Shown: piece by piece, positions 8,380-15,222 of the stretch
How positions within the stretch are numbered: position 1 is the first letter of the stretch
Layout of the letters: every line of letters starts with the position of its first letter
Source of the DNA: JANQLU01 sp964434955
GTDB lineage: Bacteria > Planctomycetota > Planctomycetia > Pirellulales > Pirellulaceae
NCBI GenBank assembly: GCA_964434955.1
Contig: CAYSXI010000129.1
Location: 1 to 15,405 of the forward strand
Reading direction: 5' to 3'
Length of the DNA stretch: 15,405 bases
Notes under the pieces: model-generated
Seen by the model: only the letters and a program-made list of their open reading frames with translations
Databases searched by the model: none
Told to the model about the DNA's origin: nothing
Made by a program: the position numbers and the translations under genes

Positions 8380-8773
8380 TTCCCCACTCCCTGATTATTC
8401 GAATTTCTCATGGTAGAGAATGAGGCCGGATTTGGTCTAGGGTCCGGAGCCGATGGGCCTGGCGAATCCGGGCGGCCCAACCACCTTGAGCCTCGGCCAC
8501 CCAACTCAAAGACTCTTTGTCGAACCGCCGGTGTTGCCGGCCCAAACGCCCGCAGGTTGGAGGCTCAAGCGGCTTCCGCAGCTGGCCAAACCGCGTTTGC
8601 GGCCAAAACAGGTTCGATTTTGCCAGTTAGTCGGTTCAAGCGGCCTGATTCACGGCAAATTCACGGGCCATTTGCCTGCCCAAATGGCGTTTCAGTCGAA
8701 TTTTCTTGGTGAGTTTCGAGGTTTTGAGTTAGACTAAACTACTGACCTTTTTTTCGGATCTGAATTCAAATTG
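8380..8773. other. Dyad-rich divergent intergenic region, no gene seen
   Basis: 393 bp, GC-richer than its surroundings. It holds a 10-bp inverted repeat CTTGAGCCTC/GAGGCTCAAG (8485-8494 and 8560-8569) and a set of competing hairpins at 8654-8688. Two overlapping plus-strand frames (8410-8712 and 8453-8737) encode low-complexity Gly/Pro/Ala-rich products without a ribosome binding site or family resemblance, and I do not call them. Confidence 0.55.
8654..8688 (+). promoter_or_regulatory. Competing hairpins in the leader of the PQQ-propeller gene
   Basis: The central arm GCCATTTGCC (8667-8676) can pair either with GGCAAAT upstream (8654-8660, 7 bp) or with CAAATGGC downstream (8681-8688, 8 bp, 6-nt loop). 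The two structures exclude each other, as in attenuators. No T-run follows the downstream hairpin, so it is not a standard terminator, and the transcription start is not known to lie upstream of it. Confidence 0.3.
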
Positions 8774-10390
8774 ATGGTGCTTGCCGTGAAGAGAGCCGCG
8801 TTGCTATCTGCCGTTCTACTGTTTGTTTTGGGCAATTCTTTGGCCCAGGCACAACTTACTGGTGTAATTGACCAGGTCCGCGCCCAAAAAGCGGGGCTCA
8901 AAGTCGAATGGATCAGTCAGGTTCAAGTCGATCCGACGGCGGCGAAATTATCGGGAATCTACCTTCAGGTCAGCGACAAGAATTCAACGACGACCTTCGA
9001 ATTGACCTACGGAAAGCAGCGGGAAGTCATCTCTCAATTCGACTTTGGGCCAGATGGACGCCAATTTGGTGTTGAAGGCGCCAAGGAATGGGCGGAACTT
9101 CGTCAGGAGATTCTCAAAGAAGGACGAGGCATCGATGCGAAAATCGAAAAATTTGTAACTCCTAAAACGATGCTCTACGCGACGACCACCGAAGGCGTGG
9201 TCCAGGCGATTGATGGAACCACGGGAAAAACCATCTGGTCGACGACGGTAGGAAATCGGAAATTCCATACAACGGGCCCTAGCGCCAATGAGGAATTCGT
9301 CACGATCGTTAACGGATCTTCGATCTACTGTTTGCGAGCCGACACGGGAAAACCTCTTTGGAATCATACCTGTCGCGCTGCTCCTGGGGCGGCACCGGCC
9401 ATGTCGGATGACTTCGCATTTGTTCCACTTTTGAATGGTTTCGTGGAAGCGTTTCCTCTGTTTGACCCAACGGCGGTCGTTGATAAACGAAAACAAGTTT
9501 CCCTTGAATCACCAGAAGAAACCAAGACTGAAGCACAGCTTGCTCGCGAGAAAGCCATCAAGGAAGAACGGATTTCCCGTTACGGTCGAGTTAATAATCG
9601 CGTCTCCAAGCACATGTCCATGAATTATTTCGTTTCGGCGGGTGCTGCCACCGATCCACCGATCGTCACCGGATTGACGACTTCATGGCCGACGCTTCGT
9701 GGCCATTACAACGTTGGATACAATTCGCGCGACAAGGTCGGAAAAATGATTTTCCGTTTGAAAACGGGTGGTCCGATTGTGGCTCCTGGAGCGGAACGAA
9801 ACCAAATCCTTTTTGTCGCTTCGACAGACGGATTCGTTTATGCCGTCGACGAACGCGATGGAACCCTCCAATGGAACTTTGGAACGGGCGAGCCGATTAG
9901 CCAGACTCCGATTCCAATCGGCGATTCAGTCTACGCAATCAGCAACGACTTTGGCATGTTCAAGATCAATATCAAAACGGGTGAGGCCGACGAAAATTGG
10001 CCGTCACGTCTGGACAACATCAAGTCGTTTGTTGCGGCCAGCCGTGACAAAATCTACGTGATCGACAACTTGAATCGACTTGTTGCGATTCAGCAGAAAA
10101 CCGGAGCGATCGTTTCACGCGTTGCCGCTCGGGGCCAAGACTTCCAACATTACAATCTCAAGACGGATCGAATCTACATCGGAACGAAGACCGGTACGAT
10201 CCAATGCCTTCGTGAAATCGGCCAGAATCATCCCATTATTCACTCCGCGGAACAGATGGATGACGGCAAAACAGACGGTGGTCAAAAGAAGCCGGATGAC
10301 GGCAAAGGTGAAAAGAATCCTTTCGACGAAAAGGGTGAGAAGAATCCTTTTGACGAAAAGAAGGAAGAAAAGAATCCTTTTGACGGCTAA
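8774..10390 (+). CDS. Secreted PQQ-type beta-propeller repeat protein with C-terminal NPFDE repeats
   Basis: 538 residues from the ATG at 8774; a TTG directly before it and an in-frame GTG at 8786 are alternative starts, and no good ribosome binding site decides between them. A signal peptide spans residues 1-26 (ending SLAQAQ). Propeller blades of the PQQ/quinoprotein type are visible, with the repeating pattern G-x-V-x-A-x-D-x-x-T-G-x-x-x-W: 139-156 (GVVQAIDGTTGKTIW), 181-196, 352-367 (GFVYAVDERDGTLQW), 385-405 and 426-445. A charged insertion at about 235-330 separates blade groups. The tail (495-538) is a lysine/aspartate-rich low-complexity stretch with three NPFD motifs. Cofactor residues of true PQQ dehydrogenases are not evident, so a binding or scaffolding role outside the cytoplasm is more likely than catalysis. 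It is a single-gene unit ending at a clear terminator. Confidence 0.88.
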   Translation: MVLAVKRAALLSAVLLFVLGNSLAQAQLTGVIDQVRAQKAGLKVEWISQVQVDPTAAKLSGIYLQVSDKNSTTTFELTYGKQREVISQFDFGPDGRQFGVEGAKEWAELRQEILKEGRGIDAKIEKFVTPKTMLYATTTEGVVQAIDGTTGKTIWSTTVGNRKFHTTGPSANEEFVTIVNGSSIYCLRADTGKPLWNHTCRAAPGAAPAMSDDFAFVPLLNGFVEAFPLFDPTAVVDKRKQVSLESPEETKTEAQLAREKAIKEERISRYGRVNNRVSKHMSMNYFVSAGAATDPPIVTGLTTSWPTLRGHYNVGYNSRDKVGKMIFRLKTGGPIVAPGAERNQILFVASTDGFVYAVDERDGTLQWNFGTGEPISQTPIPIGDSVYAISNDFGMFKINIKTGEADENWPSRLDNIKSFVAASRDKIYVIDNLNRLVAIQQKTGAIVSRVAARGQDFQHYNLKTDRIYIGTKTGTIQCLREIGQNHPIIHSAEQMDDGKTDGGQKKPDDGKGEKNPFDEKGEKNPFDEKKEEKNPFDG

Positions 10391-10433
10391 TGCTTCACCG
10401 GCAACTGCGGAATCACAACGATACTTAGCATTC

Positions 10434-10463
10434 AACGGGTGACTTGTTTACCCGTTTTTTTTT
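10434..10463 (+). terminator. Rho-independent terminator after the PQQ-propeller gene
   Basis: AACGGGT (10434-10440), 9-nt loop, ACCCGTT (10450-10456) and an unbroken T-run to 10463. It lies 44 bp after the stop codon. Confidence 0.88.
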
Positions 10464-10536
10464 GCGCGTTCGCAAATCGAATTAGGCGGGATGACAAACC
10501 GGGGAGGCCCCCATCCACAAACAACCACTCCCCCTA

Positions 10537-10691
10537 CAAGCACGAAGCGCAAGCGAGTGGTTCCACAACAACTTCACCCCGCAACCACACTTCGTGCAAG
10601 CACGAAGCGCAAGCGAGTGAGTCCTGGACGCCGTCACCATGCAACGACGCAAATACAAGCACGAAGCGCAAGCGAGTGGTTCCACAACAAC
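10537..10691 (+). repeat. Cluster of three planctomycete-type dispersed repeats
   Basis: A 23-bp unit with core AAGCACGAAGCGCAAGCG occurs at 10537-10559, 10597-10619 and 10656-10678, identical in all three, with start-to-start spacing of 60 and 59 bp. Copies 1 and 3 also share the next 13 bases (GTTCCACAACAAC). Copy 2 is preceded by its own inverse, making the palindrome CTTCGTGC-AA-GCACGAAG (10590-10607). The cluster lies between the 3' ends of convergent genes. Translation gives the KHEAQAS and STKRKRV strings that I recall from spurious planctomycete open frames, so the element seems widespread in the phylum. It resembles REP-type intergenic elements; mobility is not shown. Confidence 0.85.
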
Positions 10692-10740
10692 GTTCCCGCA
10701 CCACCTGAATCGCCATCGAGCCTCCCACTCTCCCGGGACG

Positions 10741-11526
10741 CTAATACTGAAAATGCTTGATCTTTTCTCCGGCATTACCAATCTCGGTCATTGCCTCAAT
10801 GCCAATCTCCAAATGGATGTCGGACCAGGATTGAGTCACAACCTGATCCGATTCTTCCGTTTTCACCCCGTCCGGAGTGATGGGAACGTCGGATACGAGT
10901 AACAGGGCTCCTCGAGCGATCTGATTGTAATGCCCGACAATGAAAAGTGTCGCCGTTTCCATATCGATCCCGATACAGGTCAGCTGATTCAGTTTCCTGC
11001 GGAACTCAACATCATGTTCCCAAACCCGCCGATTGGTCGTGTACACCACACCCGTTCGGTACTCCAATTCCCGATCCAGGATTCGATCACTGACGAATTT
11101 GTGGAGTTTGAAAGAGGGCAGGGCGGGCACTTCGGAAGCGAAATAATCGTCGCTCGTTCCTTCGCCGCGGATGGCTGCAATCGGCAAGATAAAATGTCCA
11201 ATTTCCGTCGAGCTCTTAAGTCCGCCGCACTTGCCAAGGAACAATACGCCTTCCGGGTGCTTGGCAATCAAGAGGTCCATGATGGTCGCCGCATTCGCGC
11301 TTCCGATCCCGAAATTGATGATCGTCAAACCGGCGTCGTTGGTCGCGCATTGCATCGGCTTTCCATCGCCGTACACATCACAATCAAATTTGCGAGCAAA
11401 CTGTTCAACGTAGTGGATGAAATTGGTAAGCAGAATGTAGTCACCAAAGTCATCCAGTTTCATGCCGGTGTATCTTGGCAGCCAGTTTTTGGCGATATCC
11501 AGTCGATCAAATGAGTCCAAAGTCAT
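10741..11526 (-). CDS. amn: AMP nucleosidase
   Basis: 261 residues from the ATG at 11526, with GGAG 8 bp upstream; the longer open frame to 11700 would overlap the divergent transporter gene and is not used. The enzyme hydrolyses AMP to adenine and ribose 5-phosphate in the cytoplasm. The protein follows the short AMP nucleosidase family (about 260 residues) known from Bacteroidetes nearly end to end: NWLPRYTG (14-21), GDYILLTNF (28-36), INFGIGSANAATIMDLL (70-86), FLGKCGG (96-102), ILPIAAIRGEGTSDDY (113-128), VYTTNRRVWEHD (161-172), IDMETAT (187-193), the nucleoside-phosphorylase-fold ribose site, and LLVSDVPITPDGVKTEESD (209-227). It lacks the N-terminal regulatory domain of the longer E. 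coli Amn. It is divergent from the OPT transporter gene, sharing a 127-bp control region. Confidence 0.95.
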   Translation of the reverse strand: MTLDSFDRLDIAKNWLPRYTGMKLDDFGDYILLTNFIHYVEQFARKFDCDVYGDGKPMQCATNDAGLTIINFGIGSANAATIMDLLIAKHPEGVLFLGKCGGLKSSTEIGHFILPIAAIRGEGTSDDYFASEVPALPSFKLHKFVSDRILDRELEYRTGVVYTTNRRVWEHDVEFRRKLNQLTCIGIDMETATLFIVGHYNQIARGALLLVSDVPITPDGVKTEESDQVVTQSWSDIHLEIGIEAMTEIGNAGEKIKHFQY

Positions 11527-11557
11527 CGAAGCCGCTCCGTGCTTGCTTGTCGTTTGC

Positions 11558-11589
11558 TGCAGATTGCCATAGTCTATGAAAAATCTGCA
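11558..11589. promoter_or_regulatory. Nested dyad between amn and the OPT transporter gene
   Basis: TGCAGATT (11558-11565) and AATCTGCA (11582-11589) form a perfect 8-bp inverted repeat. Inside lies a second perfect one, CATAG (11568-11572) and CTATG (11574-11578). The concentric layout, in the middle of a divergent promoter region, suggests an operator shared by both genes. The binding protein is unknown. Confidence 0.45.
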
Positions 11590-11599
11590 AGAATCATAA

Positions 11600-11626
11600 T
11601 CACCGTTTAAAAAGGATGAACGGTGA
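11600..11626 (+). promoter_or_regulatory. Hairpin in the OPT transporter leader
   Basis: TCACCGTT (11600-11607), 11-nt loop, AACGGTGA (11619-11626): a perfect 8-bp stem, 16 bp upstream of the ribosome binding site GGAGGG (11643-11648). A -10-like CATAAT (11595-11600) touches its left arm, so it may be an operator rather than an RNA structure. Confidence 0.4.
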
Positions 11627-11653
11627 CGACCAATAAATTTCTGGAGGGCCGAT

Positions 11654-13996
11654 ATGGCTTCCAATCTTCCTGAGCAAGAAACCCGAGATGGCGAACTCAT
11701 TCGCCGGGGACCTTATCCGGAGTTTACCATTCCGGGGATTTTGGTGGGCTGGTTTTTGGGAGCGATTATCGCGCTTTCGATTGCCTACGCCTCTTTGAAA
11801 CTTGGATTTTCCATTGAAGGCTCGGAACTCGCGGCCATTCTTGGCTGGGGCATTCTGCGAGGCTTGTTACGACGAACCAGTATCGCGGAAAACAACATCA
11901 ACCAGACCATTGCGTCTGCGGTCAATGGAGCTTCATCGGGAATCATGTTTTGTGTTCCCGCCCTTTTTATTCTCAGTAAAACGAATGGCCTGGAATCGGT
12001 CGATGACGGGTTTGACGGATTCTTTAGTCCGACTGTTTTCCTGATGATCTTCGCTTGTATCACCGGTGCCTTCATGGGATTGGCGTTTGTGATCCCATTG
12101 CGAAAGCAGATGATCGACTTTGATCGTTTGCCTTACCCGGGGGGGATCGCCGTGGCGACGATCTTGAAATCGCCGGGCGCCGGGATTCGAAAAGCACTTT
12201 ATCTCTTGGGCGGTGCCGGCGTGTCCGCCGTCGTTTACCTTTGCCTGTTTATGGTTAATGGGGACGAACATGACTGGTTGCTCGGTCAACAACTTAGTCT
12301 GCCGGCATTTTTGAACATCACATTCTTTTTATCGTTGATGACCATCGGCGTCGGATTTCTGTCTGGGAAAGGCGGATTCTGGTTCGGAGCCGGTGGATTC
12401 ATCTGTTACTGGCTGTTGGCTCCCTTTCTCGCATTGTTTGGTTCGACGGACGTCAAAGAGGTCATGGACCCTCCGGTGCGTACCTCGGTCGTTCAAGTTG
12501 CCGACGTGGAAACGATTGATCGGGCTTTGTTACTTTATGGACGTGGTGACGAAGATCCAGTCGTCAAAAATGTTCGCACGGGTTACCCGGTCAGCAGCGA
12601 TGACGAAAACCGGGAAGCACCGAGTTACGGCAATTTCCTGGATTCCGAATTAGCGGCGCTCAACCTGGATAAGCTCTGCTCTTTGCTTGAAGGACAAGCT
12701 GAACAACTTGAGGCCGATCAGAAACTTACCGTTACAGAAGATGGCGAAGAGGTGTCCTACACTAAGGACGAACTCCAGGCCATTGTCAAAGAGATTCGCG
12801 AAGGTTCGAGCTTTGTCGATCTCGTGTCTTTTCGGGCGATCAACAAGCAGCTTTCGGAACTGGACGCGAGCAAGGCGAAGCCGATTCGCGAGGCAAAAAC
12901 ACAAAAGGAACTTCGCGCGGCCATGACGGCAGCTGGGCTATCGCTCGAGTCAGAAGAGGAAGAAGGAACAGCGAGCCCGGTTTTGGTCGCGGCTGGAACT
13001 GATTCCAACCCGTATTCGGCAGTGCCGGGCGGGTTGCGATCCCAGCTATTCCGTCCCGCCGGAATCGGAATGCTGATTGGCGCTGCCATCGGCGGTATCC
13101 TGATTGCCTTCCCGTTGATTCGAAGTGCGTTTGGTTCGCTGATGAAGGCAAGGCAAACGAAAGGTTCCGCGGCGGATGCCGGCCGAGACGAAATGCCAAT
13201 CATCGCGTTGGTGATCGCCGTGTTGCTAGGTCTCGTTGTCTTGATAGGATTGGCGTTCATGTCTGTCAAAGGAATGACGCTAACGCTGGCAGTTACGATG
13301 GCCGTACTGGGGACCGTTTGGGTCTGGATTGCTGGCGTGATTGTCGCCGAATGTATTGGGCGCACGAACTGGTCCCCGCTTTCGGGAATGACCTTGATTG
13401 CGGTCACGATTTTGATCTTGATTGCTCAAACCGGTTTGAATGATCCGCAAACCGTGCTGTCCTGCATTGTTGTTGGCGCGGCCATTTGCCTTGCGATTTC
13501 ACAGGCCAGCGACATGATGCTGGATTTGAAATCGGGATACCTGATCGGTGCAGTTCCACGTCGACAACAGATCGCGCAATTCGTCGGGGCTTGGCTGGGG
13601 CCAATCGTCGTTTTGACATTGCTGATCGTCCTGTCACGTAGTTACGAATTCGGCAGCAAAGAACTTCCGGCTCCGCAGGGAACAGCACTCGCAACGACGA
13701 TCCAAGGCCTAATTGACCAGAACATTCCGATTTACCGATACGTGGCGGGCGGCATTTTGGGCTTTGGCCTCGCTGCCAGTGGCCTCGGCGGGATCGGCGT
13801 GATGGTCGCGCTTGGATTCTATATGCCTTTCTCGATCGTTTTGACTTACACCATCGGCTGTACGCTGCGAATGTTGACGGACAAATACGCCGGCAAGCCA
13901 TTCAGTGAAAACGTCGGAATCCCGATTGCGGCCGGCCTTATTGTCGGCGAAGCCCTGGTTGGTGTTGGAATCGCGATCGTAAAAATATTTGGTTAA
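11654..13996 (+). CDS. OPT-family transporter (oligopeptide/metal-chelate type) with a large hydrophilic insertion
   Basis: 780 residues from the ATG at 11654, which has an excellent ribosome binding site (GGAGGG, 5 bp spacing). It is a polytopic inner-membrane protein. Signature segments of the bacterial OPT family are present: LPYPGGIAVATILKS (159-173), AECIGRTNWSPLSGMT (565-580), DLKSGYLIGAVPRRQQ (624-639), and the C-terminal GFYMPFSIVLTYTIGC. Family members move small peptides or metal-chelate complexes using an ion gradient; the substrate here cannot be read. An unusual feature is a roughly 200-residue hydrophilic stretch (about 264-462), charged and partly helical, with an acidic run ESEEEEG (432-438), inserted between membrane helices. 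It precedes a small membrane-protein gene by 13 bp, forming an operon, and diverges from amn. Confidence 0.92.
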   Translation: MASNLPEQETRDGELIRRGPYPEFTIPGILVGWFLGAIIALSIAYASLKLGFSIEGSELAAILGWGILRGLLRRTSIAENNINQTIASAVNGASSGIMFCVPALFILSKTNGLESVDDGFDGFFSPTVFLMIFACITGAFMGLAFVIPLRKQMIDFDRLPYPGGIAVATILKSPGAGIRKALYLLGGAGVSAVVYLCLFMVNGDEHDWLLGQQLSLPAFLNITFFLSLMTIGVGFLSGKGGFWFGAGGFICYWLLAPFLALFGSTDVKEVMDPPVRTSVVQVADVETIDRALLLYGRGDEDPVVKNVRTGYPVSSDDENREAPSYGNFLDSELAALNLDKLCSLLEGQAEQLEADQKLTVTEDGEEVSYTKDELQAIVKEIREGSSFVDLVSFRAINKQLSELDASKAKPIREAKTQKELRAAMTAAGLSLESEEEEGTASPVLVAAGTDSNPYSAVPGGLRSQLFRPAGIGMLIGAAIGGILIAFPLIRSAFGSLMKARQTKGSAADAGRDEMPIIALVIAVLLGLVVLIGLAFMSVKGMTLTLAVTMAVLGTVWVWIAGVIVAECIGRTNWSPLSGMTLIAVTILILIAQTGLNDPQTVLSCIVVGAAICLAISQASDMMLDLKSGYLIGAVPRRQQIAQFVGAWLGPIVVLTLLIVLSRSYEFGSKELPAPQGTALATTIQGLIDQNIPIYRYVAGGILGFGLAASGLGGIGVMVALGFYMPFSIVLTYTIGCTLRMLTDKYAGKPFSENVGIPIAAGLIVGEALVGVGIAIVKIFG

Positions 13997-14009
13997 CGGG
14001 AATCGGAAT

Positions 14010-14558
14010 ATGAGTTTCATTGGACAAGTACTACTGTGGTTTGGATTCCTTTCGGGTTCCCTGGCAACGGTATATGAAATCAAAGACGATGCGAATCTGT
14101 CGCTGACGATTCCCTGGTTTGTCGTTTCCGCACTTGTTTTGGTCGCTGGGATCGCGCTCATTTGGATTGGCAAGACCCAAGCTCGCGTCATGGATGAATC
14201 TTCCGAAGGAAATGTGGAAACGCTTCGGCGAACGATCAGCAATTTGGTCGTCAACGCAGCCGAAATTCAAAAGATGCAGGACAAGCTCCCCCCCAGTCAG
14301 ATTTTGCAAAACATTGACGACCGATGCGCCGTCGATTTCCAGGAGTTTGCCGACAATCGCAAGTCGCTGATCGTGGCTCATGACCTCAATGTCTATGCCG
14401 AAGTGATGACCCAGTTTGCCGCTGGCGAAAGGGCAATGAATCGTGCCTGGTCAGCTTCCGCAGATGGATACGTGGATGAAGTTCGTGACTGCTTGTCACG
14501 TTCCCATGAACATTTGCTTGCTACCCAGGAGCTTTTGGAAAAATTGAAAAACGATTAG
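14010..14558 (+). CDS. Small membrane protein with two helices and a soluble helical tail, unknown function
   Basis: 182 residues from the ATG at 14010, with GGGA 8 bp upstream. A TTG at 13989 in the same frame would overlap the transporter stop codon and is less likely. Two hydrophobic segments (about 5-22 and 34-54) form a hairpin, followed by a charged helical domain (about 65-182) with coiled-coil character near the end (HLLATQELLEKLK). I do not recognise the family. The gene starts 13 bp after the OPT transporter, so co-transcription is very likely; an accessory role to the transporter is inference. A 7-bp inverted repeat follows its stop codon. Confidence 0.78.
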   Translation: MSFIGQVLLWFGFLSGSLATVYEIKDDANLSLTIPWFVVSALVLVAGIALIWIGKTQARVMDESSEGNVETLRRTISNLVVNAAEIQKMQDKLPPSQILQNIDDRCAVDFQEFADNRKSLIVAHDLNVYAEVMTQFAAGERAMNRAWSASADGYVDEVRDCLSRSHEHLLATQELLEKLKND

Positions 14559-14566
14559 GTACTTTG

Positions 14567-14591
14567 ACACCCATGATTTTGGATTGGGTGT
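14567..14591 (+). terminator. Possible weak terminator after the OPT operon
   Basis: ACACCCA (14567-14573) and TGGGTGT (14585-14591) form a 7-bp stem 8 bases after the stop codon at 14558, with an 11-nt loop. No T-run follows, so it may only be a 3'-protecting hairpin. A second stem GCGGG/CCCGC (14624-14628, 14639-14643) lies further on and runs into the dispersed repeat. Confidence 0.35.
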
Positions 14592-14640
14592 TCAGAATTT
14601 GGGCTGGGAATTCAGAGGCCAACGCGGGAATGGATTTGCC

Positions 14641-14658
14641 CGCTTGCGCTTCGTGCTT
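14641..14658 (-). repeat. Fourth copy of the dispersed repeat core, inverted
   Basis: The minus strand reads AAGCACGAAGCGCAAGCG, identical over 18 bp to the core of the three copies near 10.5-10.7 kb but in the opposite orientation and about 4 kb away. Like the cluster, it sits between convergent genes (the OPT-operon small protein and the alkyltransferase-like gene). The remainder of 14559-14828 contains no gene that I can support. Confidence 0.85.
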
Positions 14659-14828
14659 ATTGTTTCATTTTCCCGGAATCCTTCCGCTTGCAATTCGCAT
14701 GCGCTAGTCTGTCCGCTTCCGCGCACTTGTTGGGCGTTTGAGTGAGATTGTTTTGAGGCCTGAGAGCCATGACATTTGCCGGGATTTCACGAAGCTGAGA
14801 AGCAAAGGGAAACTCAAAGGCATCGGTA

Positions 14829-15158
14829 TCATGGCTCCCACTGAAATTCTCGTAGCGATACCCGATTTCCACTTCGAAACTCGACCCCTTCTTCTTCCAG
14901 GATCATTCGCTGGGACTTCTGGCTTTCCGGGTTCTCACGTTCACTAATTTTCCCTTGCGAATTCACGACGCGATACCAAGGGACTCCGGAATCTGGCGGC
15001 AGACTTTTCAAAATAAATCCGACCAGTCGCGCATTCTTGGGCAAGCCGGCCATTCGTGCGATTTGGCCGTAGGTCGCAACGTTTCCTGCGGGGATCTGCT
15101 CAATAACCGTCAAGATGGCTTGCCATCGTTCGTCGCTCGATACCTTGCGAATTGGCAT
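14829..15158 (-). CDS. Alkyltransferase-like (ATL) DNA repair protein
   Basis: 109 residues from the ATG at 15158, the usual length of the family; longer starts would run into the divergent gene. The protein has the DNA-binding fold of O6-alkylguanine-DNA alkyltransferases: IPAGNVATYGQIA (22-34, with the base-flipping tyrosine Y30) and ARLVG (43-47, arginine finger R44). The active-site PCHRV motif is replaced by PWYRV (60-64), so there is no acceptor cysteine: the tryptophan is the hallmark of ATL proteins such as E. coli YbaZ. Such proteins bind alkylated guanine and hand the lesion to nucleotide excision repair. The change of the motif histidine to tyrosine (Y62) is a further departure; ATLs I know of carry PWHRV. 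The gene is divergent from the cytochrome-type gene with 64 bp between starts. Confidence 0.9.
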   Translation of the reverse strand: MPIRKVSSDERWQAILTVIEQIPAGNVATYGQIARMAGLPKNARLVGFILKSLPPDSGVPWYRVVNSQGKISERENPESQKSQRMILEEEGVEFRSGNRVSLREFQWEP

Positions 15159-15222
15159 AACCACTGTTTTTGAGTAACGCGGACTTGGATTAAAATAGAA
15201 GACGTCAAAAACAGGAAACTCG

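Larger units (their letters stand above)
10391..10740. other. Convergent intergenic region between PQQ-propeller and amn genes
   Basis: 350 bp holding the terminator at 10434-10463 and the three-copy repeat cluster. Short frames on both strands through the repeats are translations of the repeat and are not called. No terminator was seen for the minus-strand amn gene. Confidence 0.7.

Noticed and set aside
8705..8735. Possible promoter TTGGTG / TAGACT before the PQQ-propeller gene
   Set aside because: Spacing is 18 bp but the -35 box matches only 3 of 6 bases; too weak to list as a feature.
8410..8737. Two overlapping plus-strand frames of 94-100 codons
   Set aside because: Low-complexity products, no ribosome binding site and mutual overlap; the region is better described as a dyad-rich leader.
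10537..10678. Three regularly spaced 23-bp repeats that look like a mini CRISPR array
   Set aside because: The repeats extend unequally (copies 1 and 3 share 13 more bases into the spacer), an identical core lies inverted 4 kb away, no cas genes or leader are present, and the core is a dispersed planctomycete repeat.
10439..10781. Several 60-100 codon frames on both strands through the repeat cluster
   Set aside because: They are translations of the repeat (KHEAQAS, STKRKRV strings) and contain no independent coding signal.
11533..11545. CAAGCACGGAGCG on the minus strand resembling the dispersed repeat core
   Set aside because: It carries a mismatch, stops matching after 13 bases and is explained by the amn ribosome binding site.
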